A DNA stretch of 64,000 nt from positions 62,001 to 126,000 of the forward strand of contig NZ_FOVF01000003.1 of assembly GCF_900115085.1 (NCBI RefSeq), given 5' to 3'. The DNA is from Dokdonella immobilis. Lineage in GTDB: Bacteria; Pseudomonadota; Gammaproteobacteria; Xanthomonadales; Rhodanobacteraceae. The notes under the pieces were generated by a model that searched no databases, was not told the DNA's origin, and saw only the letters and a list, made by a program, of their open reading frames with translations. Shown piece after piece: positions 55,864-64,000 of this stretch. Each line of letters begins with the position of its first letter. The first letter of the stretch is position 1. Made by a program: the position numbers and the translations under genes.

Positions 55864-56399
55864 GCCGACCCGAACTGGCCACCGCCTTGCGCGATGGCGA
55901 TGTGATCCACGACCATGCAACGCTGCAGGCGGCCATCTCGACGATCGGTGCCGACATCGGTCGTGCACTCGAGGGCAAGTCCGCGGTCTTTCTCACCATC
56001 ATGCAGGGCGGTCTGGTCTTCGCCGGCCAGCTGGCCACGGAGATCGACGCCGCGCTGGAGTTCGACTATGTACACGCCACGCGCTTCCGCGGCGGCACCG
56101 AGGGAGGCGCCCTGCAGTGGTTGCGGCGCCCGGCGACGCCATTGGCCGGGCGAATCGTCCTGCTGGTCGACGATATTCTCGATGAAGGCCACACGCTGAA
56201 GGCCATTCGGGATTGGTGTCTGCAGCAGGGGGCCGAGCGGGTCCTGCTTGCGGTGCTCTGCGAGAAGCGTCATGGGCGCACCGTGCCCGGACTGAGCGCC
56301 GACTTCGTGGGAGTCGAGGTTCCCGATCGTTACGTCTTCGGTTACGGCATGGATTTCCATGAGCAGGGCCGCAACCTGCCCGCCATCCATGCCCTCTAA
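55860..56399 (+). CDS. Hypoxanthine-guanine phosphoribosyltransferase
   Basis: 179 residues. PRPP motif VLLVDDILDEGHTL and a FLTIMQGGLVFAGQL loop. Salvages hypoxanthine and guanine with PRPP. Coupled to nagZ by overlap, and seven bases upstream of a purine-type phosphorylase that would supply hypoxanthine. Confidence 0.93.
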   Translation: MSRPELATALRDGDVIHDHATLQAAISTIGADIGRALEGKSAVFLTIMQGGLVFAGQLATEIDAALEFDYVHATRFRGGTEGGALQWLRRPATPLAGRIVLLVDDILDEGHTLKAIRDWCLQQGAERVLLAVLCEKRHGRTVPGLSADFVGVEVPDRYVFGYGMDFHEQGRNLPAIHAL

Positions 56400-56406
56400 G
56401 TCGTCC

Positions 56407-57150
56407 ATGGACATCGATCTTGCCGTGATTGGCGGAACGGGCCTGTACCGGTTTCCCGGTCTCGAGAGGGTCGAGGAGTGCGCCGTTGAAACGCGCTGGG
56501 GCGCGCCTTCCGACGGCATCGTCGTCGGCTGGCTCGGCACGAAGCGGGTCGCGTTCCTGGCTCGGCATGGACGGCAGCACGATATCGCCCCGCACGAGGT
56601 GAATTACCGGGCCAACCTGCAGGCACTGCACTCGCTCGGCGCCAAGCGCGTCATCGGCATCAATGCCGTCGGTGGCATTCGCGAAGACATGGGTCCGCGC
56701 GTTCTGGTCGTTCCGGACCAGCTCATCGACTATACGCACGGGCGCGTCACCAGTTTCGGCGAGGGGCGCGGCGAGCCGGTCCGGCATATCGATTTCAGCG
56801 AGCCGTACACCGCCAGTTTGCGCGCCGACCTGCTTGCGGCAGCAGCGGCTGCCGGGATCGGTGTGGTCGACGGGGGTTGCTACGGCGCTACCCAGGGGCC
56901 GCGTCTGGAAACGCGCGCCGAGATCGCCCGCATGCGTCGCGATGGCTGCGACCTGGTCGGCATGACCGGCATGCCCGAAGCCGCCCTGGCGCGCGAGCTG
57001 GAACTCGAATACGCCTGCCTGGCCCTGGTCGCCAACTGGGCTGCCGGCTGCGGCGACGAGGCGGAAATCAGCCTCGAGGAAATCTTCGCCCATCTCGAAC
57101 ATGCCACGGCCAGGGTTCCCGCGCTGATCGCCGCCTTGCTCAAGCCCTGA
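56407..57150 (+). CDS. S-methyl-5'-thioinosine phosphorylase-like protein
   Basis: 247 residues of the MTAP/PNP family. Motifs: IGGTGLYRFPG at the N-terminus, FLARHGRQHDIAPHEVNYRAN, QGPRLETRAEI and MTGMPEAALARELE. Variation from MTA phosphorylases in the NYRANLQAL region fits the MTIP enzyme of Pseudomonas, which splits methylthioinosine to hypoxanthine. Its neighbour recycles hypoxanthine, supporting this reading. Confidence 0.88.
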   Translation: MDIDLAVIGGTGLYRFPGLERVEECAVETRWGAPSDGIVVGWLGTKRVAFLARHGRQHDIAPHEVNYRANLQALHSLGAKRVIGINAVGGIREDMGPRVLVVPDQLIDYTHGRVTSFGEGRGEPVRHIDFSEPYTASLRADLLAAAAAAGIGVVDGGCYGATQGPRLETRAEIARMRRDGCDLVGMTGMPEAALARELELEYACLALVANWAAGCGDEAEISLEEIFAHLEHATARVPALIAALLKP

Positions 57151-57201
57151 GCCGGTACAAAGCCCGCGGGCCAGGCCATCGAATCGGCGGATCCAGCCCT
57201 G

Positions 57202-58965
57202 TCAGGCGGCGAACTGGAGACGCGCCAGTTCCGCATAGAGCCCGCCCTCGCGCATCAGCTCGGCATGCGAACCCTGGGCGACGATGCGCCCGGCATCGAG
57301 GACGACGATCCGATCCGCTTTTTGCACGGTGGCCAGACGGTGGGCGATGACCAGGGTGGTCCGGTTGGCCATCAACCGGTCGAGGGCCTGCTGGACGAGG
57401 CGTTCGGACTGCGCGTCGAGACTCGACGTGGCCTCGTCGAGCAGCAGGATCGGCGCATCGCGCAGCAGCGCCCGGGCGATCGCGACACGTTGTTGCTGGC
57501 CGCCCGAGAGGCGCACGCCGCGCTCGCCGAGGTAGGTTTCATAGCGCTCGGGCAGGGCACTCAGGAACTCGTGACACTCAGCTGCCCGGGCTGCGGCTTC
57601 GACCATCGCATCATCGGCTTCGAGGCGCCCGAAGCGGATGTTGTCCGCTGCACTCGCGCCGAACAGCACCGGATCCTGGGGCACCAGGGCGTAGCAGCCA
57701 CGCAATTCGGGCAGTTGCACGTTGCGCAGGTCGCGACCGTCGAGGGTAATGCGACCCGCCTGCGGATCGTGGAAGCGCTGCAGCAGCTGGAACAGCGTGG
57801 TCTTGCCCGCTCCCGACGGTCCGACCAGGGCCACCGTTTCACCGGGCTCGATGGTCAGCGAGAGATCGTGGATAGCGGCGTGGTCGGGACGTGATGGATA
57901 GCGGAACTCGACATGCTCGAAGCGCAGTGCGCCCCTGACCGGGCGGCTCAGCGGTTGCGCACCATCCACGCTCCTGATTTCCGAATCGGTGTCGAGCAGT
58001 TCCGCGATCCGGCCCAACGCGCCGGCGCAGCGCAGCAACTCGCCCCAGACTTCGGTCAGTCCGCCGACCGAGCCGGCCGCCACCACGGCGTAGAGGACGA
58101 ACTGGGCCAGCACGCCGGCATTCATCTGGCCGGCAATGACCTGGTGGGCACCGGCCCAGAGGACCAGGGTGATGGCACCGAAGCTGAGCAGGATGACCAG
58201 GGCGGTCAGCAGTGCGGTCGTGCCGATGCGCTTGCGCGCCGTGGCCAGGGCGAGCTGGACGGCCTGTGTGTAACGATCGCGCTCGCGCGGCTCGCGCGTG
58301 TAGGCCTGCACGGTGTGGATGGCATTGAGCGACTCCGAGGCGATCGCCGCGGAATCGGCGATGCGGTCCTGGCTTTGCCGCGACAATCGCTCGACCCGGC
58401 GGCCCAGGATCACGATCGGCAGGATGACGGCCGGAATGACCAGCGCGGTCAGGCCAGCCAGGCGCGGACTGGTGATGACGAGCATGGTCGTCGAGCCGAC
58501 CAGCATGACTACGCTGCGCAGCGACAGCGACAGCGTCGAGCCGACCACGGTCTGCACGAGTTCCGTGTCGGCGGCGAGTCGCGAGACCAGTTCGCCGGAG
58601 CGCGTGCGTTCGAAAAAGGCCTGATCCAGGGTCAGCAGGTGCGCGTACAGGCGGCTGCGCAGGTTCGCCGCCACGCGTTCGCCGAGCAGGGTCACGCAGA
58701 AATACCGGGAAGCACCGGCAATCGCCATGATCACGGCGACGCCGAACAGGCCGATGAAGCCCGCATTGAGCTGGGCAGGGTCGGTCTGGCCAAAGCCGCG
58801 GTCGATCATGAAGCGGGCCGCGGCCGGCAGGGCCAGGGTGGCCGTCGAGGAGATGGCCAGGAAGACCAGCCAACCGGCAATCAGGGCACGTTGTTCGCGC
58901 AGGTAGGGGACAAGGCGTCGGTAGGCACCGAGTCGCCGCGTTGTGCCTTGATCGGGAGTGGCCAT
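57202..58965 (-). CDS. ABC half-transporter (MsbA/BmrA-type exporter)
   Basis: 587 residues. Six membrane helices in the first 310 residues, then the ATPase: Walker A VGPSGAGKTT, Q-loop VPQDPVLFG, signature RLSGGQQQRVAIARAL, Walker B ILLLDEATSSLD and H-loop IAHRLATV. Acts as a homodimer or half of a heterodimer. The substrate is not evident from the context. Confidence 0.95.
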   Translation of the reverse strand: MATPDQGTTRRLGAYRRLVPYLREQRALIAGWLVFLAISSTATLALPAAARFMIDRGFGQTDPAQLNAGFIGLFGVAVIMAIAGASRYFCVTLLGERVAANLRSRLYAHLLTLDQAFFERTRSGELVSRLAADTELVQTVVGSTLSLSLRSVVMLVGSTTMLVITSPRLAGLTALVIPAVILPIVILGRRVERLSRQSQDRIADSAAIASESLNAIHTVQAYTREPRERDRYTQAVQLALATARKRIGTTALLTALVILLSFGAITLVLWAGAHQVIAGQMNAGVLAQFVLYAVVAAGSVGGLTEVWGELLRCAGALGRIAELLDTDSEIRSVDGAQPLSRPVRGALRFEHVEFRYPSRPDHAAIHDLSLTIEPGETVALVGPSGAGKTTLFQLLQRFHDPQAGRITLDGRDLRNVQLPELRGCYALVPQDPVLFGASAADNIRFGRLEADDAMVEAAARAAECHEFLSALPERYETYLGERGVRLSGGQQQRVAIARALLRDAPILLLDEATSSLDAQSERLVQQALDRLMANRTTLVIAHRLATVQKADRIVVLDAGRIVAQGSHAELMREGGLYAELARLQFAA

Positions 58966-59098
58966 GGATTCGAATCGCCGGGAATATCCGACGAATGGGT
59001 GCCTGCCGGAGTCTTTTCAAGCACGCGCTTGCTCCAGCTCCAGCGCAACGGGACGAATTCCGGATCGATCGCGCAGAGTACGGTCGAGGCTGTGCGCC

Positions 59099-59689
59099 TC
59101 AATCCGAACGCAGCCGCGATTGGCCACGGCTCAGGTCACGTACGAGGTCGGCAAGCGCGGACACGCATTCGCGCGGCAGGCGCAGGCGCAAATCGGCGCC
59201 GAACGCATCGAATCGTTCGGCAATCTGTATGGCGGAATATTCGCCCAGGCGCGTGCGCAGGACTTCGAGCCAGGCAAAGTCGCAGAAGACCTGGACATCG
59301 ACCTGATCGACCACCGCCACGCGATCCGCCAGGCGAAGGCATTCCGCAGCGCTGCCGCCATAGGCGCGGGCCAGACCACCTGCGCCGAGCTTGATGCCGC
59401 CGTACCAGCGCGTGACGAGAACCGCGACACGATCGAATCCCTGTCCATCGATGGCCTGCAGGATCGGCCGGCCGGCCGTGCCACCCGGTTCGCCGTCGTC
59501 GGAAAAGCGGTATTGCTGGCCGATCCGGTAGGCCCAGCAATTGTGCGTCGCCTGGGCATCGCTCGCCTCGGCAATAAAGGCAAGGGCCTGCTCCGGGTCG
59601 CCGATGGGCGAGGCCAGAGCGATGAAGCGGCTCCTGCGGATTTCCTGCTGCAACCGGGCTGGACCCTGCAGCGTGTGCAGCATGCTCAC
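59099..59689 (-). CDS. IMPACT/YigZ family protein
   Basis: 196 residues. The UPF0029 signature RFSDDGEPGGTAGRPIL and the VLVTRWYGGIKLGAGGL stretch. The C-terminal part has the YigZ-type ferredoxin-like fold. The function in bacteria is unclear; eukaryotic IMPACT regulates GCN2. Start GTG 59689 overlaps the previous stop (GTGA); ATG 59683 is alternative. Confidence 0.9.
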   Translation of the reverse strand: MSMLHTLQGPARLQQEIRRSRFIALASPIGDPEQALAFIAEASDAQATHNCWAYRIGQQYRFSDDGEPGGTAGRPILQAIDGQGFDRVAVLVTRWYGGIKLGAGGLARAYGGSAAECLRLADRVAVVDQVDVQVFCDFAWLEVLRTRLGEYSAIQIAERFDAFGADLRLRLPRECVSALADLVRDLSRGQSRLRSD

Positions 59690-60591
59690 CGGGACAGGCG
59701 CAGCAACTCGTCGGAGAGCTTCCAGTCCGGATGCATGCGCCGGAACAGACGCAGGTTCTCGATGGCCTGCTGACGGTGGCCCTCGCGCTTCAGACGCACG
59801 ATTTCAGCCAGCCATTCTTCGGGCGGCAGGCGCATGTTCTGGCGAAGCTGGACCGAACTGGTCGGCGCCGGTGCCCGCGACTGCATGGGCTCCGGTGAAG
59901 CGAGCGACTTGGCCTGGGCCGCACCCGCCGCCTCGTCGGCCTGCTCCCTTCGGTCGCTCTTGCCGAGCTCGTCCATCGCACCGGGCGTACCCTGAGCTTG
60001 GGGCAAATCCTTGGCGGGCGGGAACGGTTCAGCCTCCGCATCGGCAGCCATGGTGTTGGCGCGCTCGGCCTGCGACTGAATCTGCGTCACTTCGGGTGGT
60101 GCGACGGCGGGCCGGGGGGCAGGCGCAGGTGGTGGTGGACGGGCGGCTTTCTGGCGGCTTGCGCCCACCGGCTTGCGCTCCTCGACCGATGTTGCCGCGG
60201 CCGGTCCCGACTGATCGCTCATGGCACTGTCGCTTTCGGCTTTTGGCGGTGCGGCCGGCTCGTTGATCGGCTGCACCGCGATCACCGACGGATGGCTGCG
60301 CTCGAGGCTCCCGCCCGACGCCGCGTCACGGGATTCGAGCTGCTTGCCGACCTGCCAGGCGATGCCCGCGGCCAGCACGACTCCGGCGGCCGAGCCGATT
60401 CCGAGCATCCAGCGCTGGGCGGGCGGGGCGCGGTCGGCGTGCACGGCACGCGCGGCGTTGGCGAGGACAACACGATCGAGACGTCGCGGAGGCTCGGGGC
60501 GGCTCAGGCGTCGATAAATGGCGCCATACTCGCCGCCATCCTCATCGAGCAGGCGCTGCAGCTCGCGATCGGGGTCGCGGCTTGGGCTCAT
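59686..60591 (-). CDS. Probable membrane anti-sigma or regulator protein
   Basis: 301 residues, not recognised as a named family. A single membrane helix (about 60-80, MLGIGSAAGVVLAAGIAW) splits a short N-terminal cytosolic part from a Pro/Ala-rich periplasmic linker and a folded C-terminal segment with WLAEIVRLKREGHRQQAIENL. Position just downstream of an ECF sigma gene, overlapping it by four bases, makes an anti-sigma role likely. Confidence 0.7.
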   Translation of the reverse strand: MSPSRDPDRELQRLLDEDGGEYGAIYRRLSRPEPPRRLDRVVLANAARAVHADRAPPAQRWMLGIGSAAGVVLAAGIAWQVGKQLESRDAASGGSLERSHPSVIAVQPINEPAAPPKAESDSAMSDQSGPAAATSVEERKPVGASRQKAARPPPPAPAPRPAVAPPEVTQIQSQAERANTMAADAEAEPFPPAKDLPQAQGTPGAMDELGKSDRREQADEAAGAAQAKSLASPEPMQSRAPAPTSSVQLRQNMRLPPEEWLAEIVRLKREGHRQQAIENLRLFRRMHPDWKLSDELLRLSR

Positions 60592-61139
60592 GTCTCGAAC
60601 CTCGCCCTGATCCGGGCCAATGCGTAGCGCAGGCGCGACTTCACGGTCTCGCGGCCTGCGCCAGTGACCTCGGCGATCTCTTCGAGGCCAAGGCCATTTT
60701 CCATACGTAACAGGAACGTTACACGCTGTTCTTCAGGTAAATCCTCAAGGGCGATCTGCAGCCGCCGGCGTTGCTCGAATTCACTCAGGACGCGGTCGGG
60801 CTGCTCGCCCTCGGGCGCGTCGAGCTGGGTGAAGACGAGTTCGGCTTCCTCGGCCGAAGCCTGAGGTCGGGCCCGACGGAAGCGGTCGATGACCAGGTTG
60901 TGGGCGATCTGCAGCAACCAGGTCGTGAACTTGGCCTCGACCCGATAACGTTCGCGCGCAGCCACGGCACGGCTCCAGGTTTCCTGGAACAGTTCATCGG
61001 CATCGGCGCGCTGGCGCAGGGATCGCAGGAGAAAGCGGTACAGGGTGCCGCGGTGGCGCCGATAGAGCATCTCGAAGGCGAGCATGTCGCCTCCGGCATA
61101 CGCAAGCATCAGTTCTTCGTCCGTTCGTTCCGACCCCAT
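60588..61139 (-). CDS. ECF-family RNA polymerase sigma factor
   Basis: 183 residues. Region 2: FEMLYRRHRGTLYRFLLRSL and ADELFQETWSRAVAA. Region 4: LPEEQRVTFLLRMENGLGLEEIAEV with the HTH. ATG 61139 is chosen; upstream ATGs at 61163, 61175 and 61181 are in frame and none has a strong ribosome site. The regulon is unknown; its partner gene is the downstream membrane protein. Confidence 0.9.
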   Translation of the reverse strand: MGSERTDEELMLAYAGGDMLAFEMLYRRHRGTLYRFLLRSLRQRADADELFQETWSRAVAARERYRVEAKFTTWLLQIAHNLVIDRFRRARPQASAEEAELVFTQLDAPEGEQPDRVLSEFEQRRRLQIALEDLPEEQRVTFLLRMENGLGLEEIAEVTGAGRETVKSRLRYALARIRARFET

Positions 61140-61378
61140 GGGTGCGAGGTTAAGGCAATCCATGGGGTCCGTCATCAACATGGTTGCGTCGTTCAACGCA
61201 TCAAGGGCCGAGACGGGGTCGAACGGCCTGGAAGCGGGATTCAGGACTCAGGACCGGGGGTCCCGGACAGCCCTCCAAGGCCGGGTTTGAGGGTCGCCGG
61301 CCTGCACGCGCGGCATCGGCCGGGCGGGTCCGGGATCTACCCCTGCGAATCTCCAATCCAAATGCCGCGCAGCAGAAC

Positions 61379-62221
61379 CTATTCGATCTGTGCCTTGGCC
61401 CAGGCCATGTCGAGCGCTTCCATGGCGTCTTTCGGCTTTATCCTGGCGGCCTTGTCGTAAGCCTCGGCGACCTCGTCTTCACATTTGTCGCCGTGCAGGA
61501 GCAGCAGGCCGTTGCCGTATTCTATCCAGGCGATCGGCGAATCGGGGGTCAGCTTGAGCGCGGCCTTGAGGTGCTTCTCGGCATCGGCCGCGTTGGCGCC
61601 ATAGGTCAACTTGGCCAGCATGCCGCCGACCTTGTCGACGATTTCGGCGTGATAGAGGCCCAACGCGGTCATGGCCTCGGCATGTTTCGGAGCCATCTTC
61701 AGGGTCGTCACCAGCGATTCGCGGACCTTGCCGGCCAGGCCCTGGGCCAGTGCCTTGGCGATGGAAATCGACTGGCTCAGTCGCCCCATCGCATAGGCGC
61801 GCCGGTAGTGGCTATTGACCTCGCCTGGCAGCGCAACCAGCGCTTCATCGGCGAGCCGCACAAGGTCTTCATAGCGCGCGGTCCGTGCCGCCTCGTCGTC
61901 CAGCAGATGGGTGGCATGGATGCCTGCGGCCTTGATCGCCACCGATGCACCCAGGGCCTTCAGGGCGACTCCGCTTTCATAGGCCTGCTGGAAATCGCCG
62001 CGGTGGAAGCAACGCCATGCTTCCTGCAACTGCGCGGCGATGGCCGCCGCATCCTTGCCGAGCTTCGGGTGGGTTTCGAGCAGGGCGGTGATGTGGGCCT
62101 GGTCGGGAAACGGTTCCTGGTCGCCCGCGTGCAGTTTCGGCCAGGCCTTGGCCAGCTTGTCGCCCGCAAGGTCGAAAGCCTTGTCCTTGTGCGGGAAAAC
62201 CGCCCAGTTCTTCTTCGCCAT
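61379..62221 (-). CDS. Hypothetical tetratricopeptide-like protein
   Basis: 280 residues. Helical repeats with TPR-like spacing, such as AAQLQEAWRCFHRGDFQQAY, MTALGLYHAEIVDKVGGML and AEKHLKAALKLTPDSPIAWIEYG. No signal peptide. Found beside ligA in relatives as far as I recall, but no function is known to me. Divergent from ligA with about 130 bases between them. Confidence 0.75.
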   Translation of the reverse strand: MAKKNWAVFPHKDKAFDLAGDKLAKAWPKLHAGDQEPFPDQAHITALLETHPKLGKDAAAIAAQLQEAWRCFHRGDFQQAYESGVALKALGASVAIKAAGIHATHLLDDEAARTARYEDLVRLADEALVALPGEVNSHYRRAYAMGRLSQSISIAKALAQGLAGKVRESLVTTLKMAPKHAEAMTALGLYHAEIVDKVGGMLAKLTYGANAADAEKHLKAALKLTPDSPIAWIEYGNGLLLLHGDKCEDEVAEAYDKAARIKPKDAMEALDMAWAKAQIE

Positions 62222-62286
62222 GGCTGGATCCTCGAGTCGTCGGACTGCATCGTGCCTTGCCGGCATGGGCGCGGGCAAGCCGCTAA

Positions 62287-64000
<1,714 letters not shown>

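Overview
The window is high-GC bacterial chromosome. Gene content and order point to a gammaproteobacterium of the Xanthomonadales (Lysobacterales), perhaps a Rhodanobacteraceae-like lineage. The supporting blocks are tRNA-Ser/4.5S RNA-dnaX-ybaB-recR, rpmF-fabH-fabD-fabG-acpP-fabF-pabB-mltG-tmk-holB-pilZ (no plsX), rpoE-rseA-rseB-mucD-lepA-lepB-rnc-era-recO and nagZ-hpt-MTI phosphorylase. The assignment is inferred from synteny and protein sequence; no 16S rRNA gene is present.

Layout. 0-6 kb: a fragment that may be mfd, a GNAT acetyltransferase, an LPS-core glycosyltransferase divergent from Kdo kinase kdkA, then an overlapping run kdkA-metallo-hydrolase-moaA-moaC-moaD-moaE (molybdopterin synthesis). 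6-17.5 kb: a foreign accretion zone. It has two lower-GC hypothetical genes, a repeat-rich 0.9 kb stretch with a truncated and a complete 4.5S RNA (ffs) copy, and a ~9.5 kb integrated element (about 7919-17440). The element is bounded by a 17-bp direct repeat of the tRNA-Ser 3' end. It carries a P4-type integrase, AlpA, a replication protein whose gene contains phased out-of-frame iterons (a probable origin), small unknown genes, an HK97-type prohead protease and major capsid protein with no terminase, portal or tail genes, two opposite-strand cargo genes (one HEPN-like), and another ffs copy beside the intact tRNA-Ser. It looks like a capsid-encoding phage satellite.

17.6-27 kb: dnaX-ybaB-recR-hinT, then minus-strand slp, transglutaminase, DUF58 and MoxR genes, maf and a small membrane protein. 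27-37.5 kb: yceD-rpmF and the fatty-acid synthesis cluster (fabH appears to start at CTG), then pabB, mltG, tmk, holB, pilZ and a panE-like reductase. 37.5-43 kb: a FadJ-type beta-oxidation enzyme and a GGDEF/EAL protein with a degenerate receiver. 43-52.5 kb: the sigma-E envelope-stress operon with two candidate sigma-E promoters, then lepA, lepB, DUF4845, rnc, era, recO. 52.5-64 kb: a receiver-Hpt protein, rlmD, the nagZ/purine-salvage cluster, an ABC half-transporter, a YigZ-family protein, an ECF sigma factor with a probable membrane regulator, an uncharacterised repeat protein, and ligA running off the right edge.

Most of the window is ordinary core genome. The unusual biology is concentrated in 6-17.5 kb. 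The start, promoter and terminator calls are sequence readings without experimental support.
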